NCBI RefSeq assembly: GCF_014154935.1
Contig: NZ_JACEHH010000028.1
Location: 60,751 to 124,750, forward strand
Source: Stieleria mannarensis
GTDB taxonomy: Bacteria > Planctomycetota > Planctomycetia > Pirellulales > Pirellulaceae
Length of the DNA stretch: 64,000 nt
Reading direction: 5' to 3'
Shown here piece by piece: positions 8,283 to 15,585 of the stretch (position 1 is the first letter of the stretch; each line of letters begins with the position of its first letter). Position numbers and translations under genes: made by a program. The notes beneath the pieces are model-generated. The model saw only the letters and a list, made by a program, of their open reading frames with translations, made no database searches and was not told the DNA's origin.

Positions 8283-9485
8283 CTACTTGGCGACGACGGT
8301 GACGGGGGTTCCGGGTTCCAATTGGTCGCTGGGGTATTCGATCACGCGTTCTCCCTCGACCAATCCGGCAACGATTTCGGCATGCGATTCGTTCTGAACG
8401 CCCACGTCGACCTTGCGTAGTTGGGCCGTCCCGTCTTGCACGACCAGCACGTGCCACTGCTGCTCGTAGCGAAACAGCGCGTTGTTGGGGATCCGCAGTG
8501 CGCGATCGAGGTGCTCGATGGTGATCCGTGCTTCGATCCGATAGCCGTCGCCGAGCGAGGCGATCCGCTGGGGCGGTTCGTTGAAATCCGCGATCACGTT
8601 GACGCGTTGTTCTTCCACCCCGAGCGAGGAGATTTTGGTAAAGGCGCCTGGCTCCACGACACGGACGCTGCCTTTGAGCGGAGTTTGACCGCCCCAGTGT
8701 TCGATGGTGACCTCGGCACCGGGGCGGATCTTGACCGCATCGGTCGACAGCACGTCGATCTCCATTTCCAGATTACGTGGATCCCCGACTTCGATCAGCG
8801 GCGTGCCGACGGTGACCACGGTCGAGCTTTTTTCCAGCACGCGGAGCACGCGTCCATCGATGGGCGAATCGATTTCAAAGGGAGACACTTGGACACTGGG
8901 GTCTTCGCCTTCGAACTGATCCAGGGCGGCATTGGCCAGTTTCAATTCGAATCGCGAGATTTCGGCCTCAAAGGCGGCCGTTTCGATGGCTTGCTTGTCG
9001 GCCAGCATGACGGATTCGGCGATGTCATACTCGTCGCGTGAGATTCCGTTTTTCGGCCACAGGCGTTGGGCGCGTTCAAATTTCGTTCGGCTCAAGTCAA
9101 AGTCGATTTTGGCCTGGCGCTCGCGTGAATCGGCTCGCAGCACGGCGGCTTCGGCGGCCTGGACCCGCGCCTGTGCCTCGGCCAGCGAGCGTTGGTCCAG
9201 CAACTCGGGATCGCTGGGCAGGATCACGGCCAGCAAACTCTGGACATCGATGTGGTCGCCCTCGCGAAGTTCGATGCGTGACAAGCGGCCGGACACGGGA
9301 GCGGAGACGGTGTATTTTTCGCGAATCCGAGTCTTGCCGTCCTCGACCACCGACACCCGCAGCGGACCGCTGGCAGCCGGGGTCGCGCGAACGGCGACGG
9401 GATCGGGAAACAGCGCTGCGGCAGCGACCATGGCCAGCGCGATCGCCAAGATTCCCCACAGCAACGTCTTCAACGAGAATCGCAC
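8283..9485 (-). CDS. HlyD-family efflux adaptor subunit
   Basis: This 400-residue periplasmic adaptor starts at a GTG and has one N-terminal membrane helix (LLWGILAIALAMVAAAALF). It shows the membrane-fusion order: a first lipoyl half (VSAPVSGRLSRIELREGDHID), a coiled-coil hairpin from about 80 to 190 (AEAQARVQAAEAAVLRADS), a second lipoyl half (IDSPIDGRVLRVLEKSS), then beta-barrel domains. It links the inner-membrane ABC exporter to the outer parts of the envelope. It is the last gene of a tight operon: 2 bases separate it from the permease stop. The order ATPase-permease-adaptor is the reverse of macAB. Confidence 0.88.
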   Translation of the reverse strand: MRFSLKTLLWGILAIALAMVAAAALFPDPVAVRATPAASGPLRVSVVEDGKTRIREKYTVSAPVSGRLSRIELREGDHIDVQSLLAVILPSDPELLDQRSLAEAQARVQAAEAAVLRADSRERQAKIDFDLSRTKFERAQRLWPKNGISRDEYDIAESVMLADKQAIETAAFEAEISRFELKLANAALDQFEGEDPSVQVSPFEIDSPIDGRVLRVLEKSSTVVTVGTPLIEVGDPRNLEMEIDVLSTDAVKIRPGAEVTIEHWGGQTPLKGSVRVVEPGAFTKISSLGVEEQRVNVIADFNEPPQRIASLGDGYRIEARITIEHLDRALRIPNNALFRYEQQWHVLVVQDGTAQLRKVDVGVQNESHAEIVAGLVEGERVIEYPSDQLEPGTPVTVVAK

Positions 9486-9487
9486 CG

Positions 9488-11851
9488 CTAATCCCTTGTT
9501 TTGAGGACGCTGATCAGGTCCAGGCGTTTGACACGTCGTTGCACCAAGGTGGCCGACAGAATCGTCGCGACCACCACGACCGAGGCTGCCAACAGCAGCG
9601 TATTGCGGCTGACGACCAACGGAATCCGGTAGTTGTCGGTATCCAGCCCGGCGGTCGTGATGGCTGCCAAACCGTACCCGATCAGGCAGCCCAGCGGGAT
9701 CGCAAGTGCGGTAAAAATGATAATCTCGCCCAACAACACGGTGCTGACTTCGCGATTGGTGAATCCGATGACCCGCATCGTCGCCAAGTCGCGTTGGCGT
9801 TCCGACAGCGAGATCCGTGCGGTGTTATAGACAACGCCGACCGCGATCACCGCCGCAAACATGACGATGAACGACCGCATCACCAAGATATTCTCCGCCA
9901 CGGTTTGTTCAAAACTTTGCATCATGGCGTTTTTGATCGTCACACTGCCCACGCCAGGCCGTTCTTCCAATTCGGCAAACACGGCATCGATGCGGTTCGG
10001 ATCCACTTTTAAAAACGCGCCCGATGCGACGTTCGATTCCAGCAGGACCTCGTGCAGACGTGTCTTGTTCATGTACGCATTGAGCCCCGCGTACTCCTCC
10101 ACGATCGCCGAAACCTCCAACGTCAACGTCGGCCGCTTCCCCTCCAGCACTTCGACGATCACTTGATCGCCAATCGTCGCCCCCAGGATCTCCGCGAGTT
10201 TGCTGTTCAGCATGACGCCGTACTCGGGGACGCGAACCGGCTGCTCGTCTGCATCGAGCAAGCGATACAATTGGGGATCGGGCAGCAGTCCCATGATGCC
10301 GATCCGCCGCGAACGATTTTGAAATCGGATCCGAGTCGCGACGCTCCGCATGGTTTCACTTTCCAGAACGCCATCCAGATTTTGCACTTCGTACATCACC
10401 GATTCGGTCGCCGGTTCGACAAAGGTGACGGTGAGGTCCTGTCGCTGTGCCAGGCGAAACTGAAAGTGCATCATGTAGTTCATCGCGTCGAGCGAAAAAT
10501 TGCCCAGCACCATCACGGCGACGGCCATCGAGATCCCGACGATGGAAAGCCCGGCGCGGAGCGGTCGCCGGGTCACGTTGCGAATCACCATTCGCATCTC
10601 TGGCGCGATCCAGCGTTTGGGCAGCAAACGTTCCCACCAGGACGTCTGGTAGCTGGGCGGGGCTTCCGGCCGCATCGCTTCGGCCGGCGGCAAGGTGACG
10701 GCCGACCGGACCGAAACGAACGTCCCCACGACGGCGGCGACGGTGGTCATCAGAAACGCCGCCGCGACGGCTGGCCAATTGACGAGGAACTCCAAAGACG
10801 GGAATTTGTAGAATTCCTCGTACATCCCCATCATGTTGGCACCCATCCAGAAACCGAAAATCGAGCCGACGACCGACCCGCCCACGGTGATCACGAAGAC
10901 CAGATTCAAGTAGTGCGCGCCGACTTCGAAATCGGAATAGCCGAATGCCTTGAGCGCAGCGATCTGTTCGCGCTGCTGGCTGATGATTCGCGAGACCGCG
11001 ATGTTCAGCAGAAACGCGGCGACGCCCAGAAAGATTGCCGGGGCCATCACCGCCATGCCACGTAATTGCGACAGTTCATCGGACAGGTAGCGATGTGACA
11101 GCTGTTCGTCGCGGTCATACGAACCGACGCTGCCGTAGGGTTTGAGCAAGCGATCGAGCTGATCGATGACGTGGTCGGTCTCGTGCCCCAGTGCCAAGCG
11201 AACCGATACGTTGTTGAAGGCCCCGGTCATGTCAAAGGCCGCTTCCAGGTCGCGGCGTCCGATCCAGAAAATGCCGAACCGTTTATCATCCGGCAAGATA
11301 CTGCCCGGTTGCACTTGGATGACGTACTCGGGCGACAGCGCGATGCCGACGATTCTCATCACTTGGGTCTTGCCATTAATGATGGCACGGACCTGATCGC
11401 CGGGGACAAAACCATGGGCTTTGGCGAAGACCTCCGAGACGACGACTTCTCCGCTGTGGAGCGGTTCGATCATCCGCCCCCGCCGAATGTAGACTTGGTT
11501 CAGTTCGCTTTGCCCGCGATCGGGAATGCTGATCAACCGGGCGGTGGCCGGTTCGGACATTCCAGGGACGTCCAGCAAGACGTCATACACCAGCCGTGGT
11601 TCCACCGCCGCGACCCCTTCGATGTCCCGCAGTCGTGGCAGCAATGCATCGGGCGTGCGGTGCGTCGATGAAAACAGGTCGGCAAAGCGATAGTCGCGGT
11701 AGAATGCGTCCTTGGTTGTTGTCAAGGAACGATAGGCACACATCGACATCACGAAGGTCGCCACGCCGGCGGCGATGACCAACACGATGGCCGAGGCTTG
11801 ACCACGCAACTGATAGAGGTCACGGAGCAGTTTGCGGTCCAGTTTGCGCAT
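9488..11851 (-). CDS. ABC exporter permease with two FtsX domains
   Basis: This 787-residue protein has an N-terminal membrane helix (ASAIVLVIAAGVATFVM), a large extracytoplasmic domain (MacB-PCD type), a first three-helix FtsX block around 270-400, a second anchor near 430 (AGLSIVGISMAVAVMVLG), a second outer domain, and a second FtsX block at the C-terminus (FIVMFAAVIAVGVVYNTARISL). This duplicated layout is typical of mechanotransmission-type ABC systems, which drive export of peptides, lipids or glycolipids from the outer leaflet rather than across the membrane. Gene spacing to the ATPase is 3 bases and to the adaptor 2, so the three are translated together. Confidence 0.88.
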   Translation of the reverse strand: MRKLDRKLLRDLYQLRGQASAIVLVIAAGVATFVMSMCAYRSLTTTKDAFYRDYRFADLFSSTHRTPDALLPRLRDIEGVAAVEPRLVYDVLLDVPGMSEPATARLISIPDRGQSELNQVYIRRGRMIEPLHSGEVVVSEVFAKAHGFVPGDQVRAIINGKTQVMRIVGIALSPEYVIQVQPGSILPDDKRFGIFWIGRRDLEAAFDMTGAFNNVSVRLALGHETDHVIDQLDRLLKPYGSVGSYDRDEQLSHRYLSDELSQLRGMAVMAPAIFLGVAAFLLNIAVSRIISQQREQIAALKAFGYSDFEVGAHYLNLVFVITVGGSVVGSIFGFWMGANMMGMYEEFYKFPSLEFLVNWPAVAAAFLMTTVAAVVGTFVSVRSAVTLPPAEAMRPEAPPSYQTSWWERLLPKRWIAPEMRMVIRNVTRRPLRAGLSIVGISMAVAVMVLGNFSLDAMNYMMHFQFRLAQRQDLTVTFVEPATESVMYEVQNLDGVLESETMRSVATRIRFQNRSRRIGIMGLLPDPQLYRLLDADEQPVRVPEYGVMLNSKLAEILGATIGDQVIVEVLEGKRPTLTLEVSAIVEEYAGLNAYMNKTRLHEVLLESNVASGAFLKVDPNRIDAVFAELEERPGVGSVTIKNAMMQSFEQTVAENILVMRSFIVMFAAVIAVGVVYNTARISLSERQRDLATMRVIGFTNREVSTVLLGEIIIFTALAIPLGCLIGYGLAAITTAGLDTDNYRIPLVVSRNTLLLAASVVVVATILSATLVQRRVKRLDLISVLKTRD

Positions 11852-11854
11852 CGC

Positions 11855-12586
11855 TCACCACCTCAGGTCCTGCGCCGCGACCTTGGTCGAATTCCGCTCG
11901 ATGCCGGCGATGTGGCCGTCGGACAGCAAGATCACCCGATCGGCCATCTTGGCGATCTCCGCGTTGTGCGTGATCACCGCCGTGGTGGTCCCGAGTTGTT
12001 GATTGATCTGACCGATCGCTTGCAACACGACGATGCCGGTTTGCACGTCCAACGCGCCGGTCGGTTCGTCGCACAGCAAGACCTTGGGGTTCTTTGCGAT
12101 CGCGCGGGCGATCGCGACCCGCTGCTGTTCCCCGCCGGACAGCTGCGCGGGAAAGTGGTCGGACCGGTCTTTTAGTCCCACCAAGTCCAACGCGTCCAAT
12201 GCATCCATCGGCTCGGTCGCGATCTCGGTGATCAATTCGACGTTCTCTCGCGCCGTCAAGCTGGGGATCAGGTTGTAAAACTGAAACACGAACCCCACGT
12301 TGTCGCGACGGTAGCGGGTCAGCTGTGACGGATCGCTGGCGGTCAGCTCTCGGTCCAGATAGTGAACGGTGCCCGAGCTGGGCGCGTCCAGTCCGCCCAG
12401 GATGTTCAGCAACGTCGACTTTCCGCTGCCCGAGGCGCCCAGCAGCACGACGAACTCGCCTTCGTACAGCTCCACGCTGACGCCCCGCAGCGCGTGCACT
12501 TGGACCTCGCCCATTTGATAGATTTTGGCGATGTCGACGGCCCGAAAAACGCTTTGACGCGCGGTTGGGGGATTCGATGAATTCAT
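11855..12586 (-). CDS. ABC exporter ATPase (LolD/MacB type)
   Basis: This 243-residue ATPase has every motif: Walker [11 protein letters not shown]-loop in [11 protein letters not shown], signature [14 protein letters not shown], Walker [13 protein letters not shown], and the switch His in VITHNAE. The sequence [11 protein letters not shown] is typical of the FtsE/LolD/MacB clade that pairs with FtsX-like permeases. It opens the three-gene exporter operon. The substrate is not indicated by the neighbours. Confidence 0.92.
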   Translation of the reverse strand: MNSSNPPTARQSVFRAVDIAKIYQMGEVQVHALRGVSVELYEGEFVVLLGASGSGKSTLLNILGGLDAPSSGTVHYLDRELTASDPSQLTRYRRDNVGFVFQFYNLIPSLTARENVELITEIATEPMDALDALDLVGLKDRSDHFPAQLSGGEQQRVAIARAIAKNPKVLLCDEPTGALDVQTGIVVLQAIGQINQQLGTTTAVITHNAEIAKMADRVILLSDGHIAGIERNSTKVAAQDLRW

Positions 12587-12690
12587 TTCGATAGGGAACT
12601 CCCCCCGCGTTCGTCAATCCTCGCCGTGATGTGCAGGTGTTGGGAAGGGTAACGCGATCGGCAAGGGCGCTGCAACCGCTGGTGTGTTGG

Positions 12691-12750
12691 CTGGTGCACG
12701 TGAGGCTGGTGCACGTGAGGATCCTGCACGTGAGGATCCTGCGCGTTACC
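12691..12750. repeat. 15-bp tandem repeat, about four copies
   Basis: The units CTGGTGCACGTGAGG, CTGGTGCACGTGAGG, ATCCTGCACGTGAGG and a degenerate fourth copy run head to tail. Each intact unit holds the palindrome GCACGTG or TGCACGTG. It lies upstream of both flanking divergent units. Confidence 0.8.
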
Positions 12751-12828
12751 GCACAGACGGATCGGGAGTGTGCGGTGACGGCATGGTGGCGACGGCTTGG
12801 TGCGGCGTGAATTTGATGCTCTGTTCCG

Positions 12829-12845
12829 TTGGCACAGTGGTTGCA
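12829..12845 (+). promoter_or_regulatory. sigma-54 (-24/-12) promoter for the cytochrome c lipoprotein
   Basis: TTGGCACAGTGGTTGCA fits the sigma-54 consensus TGGCAC-N5-TTGCW exactly, with GG and GC ten bases apart. Transcription would start near 12856, about 49 bases before the ATG at 12905. Confidence 0.65.
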
Positions 12846-12904
12846 ACTCGGGTGACCGACAAACGCAATTGCGCATTTCTTTCCTCCAGCATCCCAACGG
12901 ATCC

Positions 12905-13360
12905 ATGGTCAATTCTGTCAAAATGGTCTTGGGTATTGTTTTGTTGTCGGCGATGGCAGGCTGTACGTCGGATCCGAAATCCGGTTGGGGATTCACGTTG
13001 CCCGAAGGGGATGCCGAACGTGGCAAAGCGACGTTTGTCGAGCTGAAGTGCAATGCCTGCCACACCGTGGCGGGTGTAGAACTGGATCCGGTGCACTCCG
13101 AAGAGGTCGGCACGGTTGTCCTCGGGGGCAAGAAGGGCTACGTCGTGACCTATGGAGAGCTCGTCACGTCGATCATCAACCCGTCGCACCGATTTGCATT
13201 CGGTTACGAATCCGAGCAGATCAAGGACGGCGAAGTTTCGAAGATGCGGCTGTACAACGACGAGATGACGGTCACGCAGTTGGCGGACTTGGTGACGTTT
13301 TTGCAGCAGCATTACGAAGTCGAGATCTACGTTCCGACGCCCTTTGTGCCTTATTACTAG
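12905..13360 (+). CDS. monohaem cytochrome c lipoprotein
   Basis: This 151-residue protein has a lipoprotein signal (VLGIVLLSAMAGC, lipobox AMAGC) and one haem c motif, CNACH, about 45 residues in. The later Met in NDEMTVTQLADLV fits a distal haem ligand. It is therefore a membrane-anchored periplasmic electron carrier of the small cytochrome c class. The frame is open 36 codons further upstream, but that stretch has no signal character and includes the promoter, so I start at 12905. Its promoter appears to be sigma-54 dependent. It converges with the polymerase-X-like gene, with 19 bases between stops. Confidence 0.85.
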   Translation: MVNSVKMVLGIVLLSAMAGCTSDPKSGWGFTLPEGDAERGKATFVELKCNACHTVAGVELDPVHSEEVGTVVLGGKKGYVVTYGELVTSIINPSHRFAFGYESEQIKDGEVSKMRLYNDEMTVTQLADLVTFLQQHYEVEIYVPTPFVPYY

Positions 13361-13379
13361 AGCTGCGTGGATCGGGCGG

Positions 13380-14306
13380 TCATTGTGGTTGTCTTAGATA
13401 AATCTCGCGGCATTCGTCTTCACGGCCGCGAATGATTCGGCAGCCGTGCAGTTTACCAAATTGTGACGTGATCACCGTCCATCGACCGTGTTGTTGATCG
13501 TCGTCGCGATAGATCACGACCCAGTCCTTGGTCGTGTTCAATTCATGAGCCCGGGCGGAGTTGGAAAACAGGGCGGTGTAGTGGCGACCTTCTCGCTCGG
13601 TGTGCAAGATCGGCAACCAGGCGACATTGCCGGGGTTGAACTTGGTGGGGGCGACCTTCGGAAGTTTGTCCTGATTGGCCTTTTGACGGTATTCCGTATC
13701 GATGTCCAACAGTTCTCGGACCGGAATCGAGCGGTCGGTGGCCGGGTACAGCGGTGTCGTTGGACCGGGGGAGCGACGCAAACGTTCGGCGAGTACTTCT
13801 TGGATCGCCGCGGCACGCTTCTTTCCGATCCCGGGGACTTCATCCAGTTTGCCGTTGATCGCGGCGCCGTAGAGTTCGGGCAAGGTTTCCACGTGCAAGG
13901 CGTCGTAGATTCGGTGGGCCAATTCGGGACCGATCGTGGGCAAGGTCGTAAAGATTTTTTCGGCGGTGGCTTCACCACGCAGACGATCCAGCAGGGGCAC
14001 GCGACCGGTTCGCAGATACTGGTCGATCAAATTGGCGATCGATTGGCCGACCGTTTCGATTCGAATCAGTCCGTCGATGCCGTGCTTTTGATCGATCCAG
14101 CGGACCGGCGTTTGCAGGTTCAGTAGCGTCCCGGCGGCCTTGCGGTAGGCCGACACGCGGAACTCGCTGGCGTGTTGCGATTCCAACAGACTGGCGATTT
14201 CGCCGAGGTGATTGGCGATCCGCCGGTTCTCATCCAGTCCGGCCTGTTGCCGCTGGGTGGGATCGTCGACGGGAAAGAGCGACGCCTGGGAAGTTGCATT
14301 TTCCAT
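13380..14306 (-). CDS. DNA polymerase X-like N-terminal/HhH protein without catalytic domain
   Basis: This 308-residue protein starts like a PolX enzyme: the 8-kDa helical domain at about 20-100 (NRRIANHLGEIASLLESQ, FRVSAYRKAAGTLL, IDGLIRIETVGQSIANLI), then two helix-hairpin-helix motifs, IGPELAHRIY and VPGIGKKRAAAIQEVL. The nucleotidyltransferase palm and the PHP domain of bacterial PolX are absent. The C-terminal half (from about 190) is a different, unrecognised domain with YTALFSNSARAHEL and DWVVIYRDDDQQHGRWTVITSQFG. It probably binds DNA, perhaps gapped or nicked DNA, but cannot polymerise. The frame extends upstream, but MENATSQ at 14306 is the best start. Confidence 0.75.
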   Translation of the reverse strand: MENATSQASLFPVDDPTQRQQAGLDENRRIANHLGEIASLLESQHASEFRVSAYRKAAGTLLNLQTPVRWIDQKHGIDGLIRIETVGQSIANLIDQYLRTGRVPLLDRLRGEATAEKIFTTLPTIGPELAHRIYDALHVETLPELYGAAINGKLDEVPGIGKKRAAAIQEVLAERLRRSPGPTTPLYPATDRSIPVRELLDIDTEYRQKANQDKLPKVAPTKFNPGNVAWLPILHTEREGRHYTALFSNSARAHELNTTKDWVVIYRDDDQQHGRWTVITSQFGKLHGCRIIRGREDECREIYLRQPQ

Positions 14307-14363
14307 GACACACCGCCTGCAGTTTCGTGGTTGTCCGATCGTCACCAGAAAACCCCGTCGGGT

Positions 14364-14870
14364 TTAATCCATTATAGACGGGCATTTCGTGTGCCGTTGG
14401 CAACGTGGGAGCAAACGGCCCACGCGTCGCCGGTACGCCGGGTATTTTTCGAAACGATCCTGCATCGAGACCTCTTCGTGGTTGGCTTTGGTCGACAACA
14501 CCAACAGCAAGGCGCCCCAGCTGGCCAGGCGCCACCATTGAAAGGGAGTCAGTAGCAAGGCCGCGGTGAACCAGAGCAGGCCGGTGTACATCGGGTGGCG
14601 GACGATCGCGTACGGCCCGTCGGTCAGCAACTGTGTGTCGTCGGTCGCCGAAGGATGGATGCGGATCTTGTTCCATCCCACCTTGACCCACGCCCAGACC
14701 GCCAACACGATCCCCGGCGCCGCGGCCGCGAGGGCCACCACCGGCAGCGGCGACCACCGTGCCGACAGCACCAGCGCCGCGGCGAGAAGAAATTGGGCAA
14801 AGACGAGAAACCAGAGCAACATACTGAACTCAAACGTTGGGTGTGCGAAAACGGCTGTGGAAGGCGACAT
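14364..14870 (-). CDS. isoprenylcysteine carboxyl methyltransferase-like membrane protein
   Basis: This 168-residue protein has three to four membrane helices (MLLWFLVFAQFLLAAALVL, VVALAAAAPGIVLAVWAWV, GLLWFTAALLLTPF) and the ICMT/PEMT signature: LLTDGPYAIVRHPMYTGLL followed by a conserved Glu and ..RFEKYPAYRRRVGRLLP. The family methylates carboxyl groups or lipids with S-adenosylmethionine at the membrane; in bacteria the substrates are mostly unknown. An upstream GTG at 14924 and a downstream ATG at 14822 are possible alternative starts. It is 57 bases upstream of the polymerase-X-like gene, so the two may be co-transcribed. Confidence 0.8.
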   Translation of the reverse strand: MSPSTAVFAHPTFEFSMLLWFLVFAQFLLAAALVLSARWSPLPVVALAAAAPGIVLAVWAWVKVGWNKIRIHPSATDDTQLLTDGPYAIVRHPMYTGLLWFTAALLLTPFQWWRLASWGALLLVLSTKANHEEVSMQDRFEKYPAYRRRVGRLLPRCQRHTKCPSIMD

Positions 14871-14917
14871 GCGAGACGCTGCCGCACAGTGTGACGGGCA
14901 ATCGTGACACTTCCAAA

Positions 14918-14934
14918 TTGGCACGCGAAGTGCA
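14918..14934 (+). promoter_or_regulatory. possible sigma-54 promoter for the 42-residue membrane protein
   Basis: TTGGCACGCGAAGTGCA has GG and GC ten bases apart and differs from the -24/-12 consensus at one base of the -12 element. It lies about 80 bases before the small ORF at 15016 and divergent from the methyltransferase. Confidence 0.45.
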
Positions 14935-15015
14935 TTTTACGGTCTGCACGGACGATCCAAGGCGTTGAGTCGTGCTTCCGTCATCACGTCGCTCTCCAAA
15001 CCACGAGGCAGAACG

Positions 15016-15144
15016 ATGAGCCGTATCAATTGGAAGGACTCCCCACACGAGAAAATCTTCTGGGTTTCGGTGATTGTGATCGCCATCATGTCGCTGCTGA
15101 TTTTTGCCAAAACCGTGGCCGGAACCCTTCACGCTTTACTTTGA
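15016..15144 (+). CDS. 42-residue single-pass membrane protein
   Basis: The frame encodes a soluble, charged N-terminus (MSRINWKDSPHEKIF) followed by one hydrophobic helix (WVSVIVIAIMSLLIF) and a short tail (AKTVAGTLHALL). GAGGCAGAACG precedes the ATG, giving a modest Shine-Dalgarno (GAGG) at 10 bases. A sigma-54-like promoter lies 80 bases upstream. The protein is too short to assign; it may be a small regulator or a subunit of a membrane complex. It lies 30 bases before a broken HemG-like gene and may once have been in operon with it. Confidence 0.5.
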   Translation: MSRINWKDSPHEKIFWVSVIVIAIMSLLIFAKTVAGTLHALL

Positions 15145-15174
15145 TGATCCGATGTTCCAGCCAGGACCGATCGG

Positions 15175-15415
15175 ATGCGGACATTGATTCTCGTTGCCAG
15201 CGATGAGGGTCAAACCGAAAAGGTCGCTGTTGGAATCAGCAAGCGGCCTCGTAAGTAGGGATTTGCGATCGGATCGCCACAATCTTGCGGTTGACCCCGA
15301 AACACCGATCGCGCTGGATGCGTACGACGCGGTGATTGTCGGGGCTCCGATCCACGATTCGCATGATGACGCGTGGTTGGCCGACTACCTACTCGACGCC
15401 GTCACGCCGCTACTC
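15175..15415 (+). pseudogene. HemG-like flavodoxin, frameshifted and truncated
   Basis: The first frame (ATG 15175) reads MRTLILVASDEGQTEKVAVGI and stops at a TAG near 15256. The next frame then continues the same fold: DPETPIALDAYDAVIVGAPIH and DDAWLADYLLDAV, up to about 15410. Both pieces match the flavodoxin-like menaquinone-dependent protoporphyrinogen oxidase family (first strand and phosphate loop, then the D-x-YDAVIVG-x-PIH block). Nothing of the C-terminal half follows. A shift near 15240-15255 and loss of the 3' end make this a decayed gene. Confidence 0.65.
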
Positions 15416-15531
15416 GGTCACCCAGCTCCGCGGCCAAGCAGAAGAGTCGGCGTGAGACTGTGACGATTCGTTGCATGGCATTGGTATGGTTCGTGCACTT
15501 GTTGCCGAGGGACAGACCGAGCGGAAATACA

Positions 15532-15554
15532 GTGGGATAGGCTTCCAGCCTGTC
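15532..15554 (+). repeat. dispersed repeat C, copy 1
   Basis: GTGGGATAGGCTTCCAGCC followed by TGTC recurs at 60341-60363 and, inverted, at 61950-61972. It contains the small palindrome GGCTTCCAGCC. Confidence 0.75.
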
Positions 15555-15585
15555 TTCCGTTGAGTGGACAACAGGGCATGCGACG

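Larger units (their letters stand above)
12587..12904. other. intergenic region with 15-bp tandem repeat and sigma-54 promoter
   Basis: This gap between the exporter operon and the divergent cytochrome gene holds no gene. It contains a 15-bp tandem repeat (12691-12750) and a strong sigma-54 promoter match (12829-12845), both listed separately. Confidence 0.6.

Noticed and set aside
12746..13312. 188-codon minus-strand frame
   Set aside because: It is opposite the cytochrome c lipoprotein, which has a lipobox, haem motif and promoter.
14394..14412. a third GG-N10-GC element, TTGGCAACGTGGGAGCA
   Set aside because: Both halves deviate from consensus and it lies inside the methyltransferase gene with no plus-strand gene after it.
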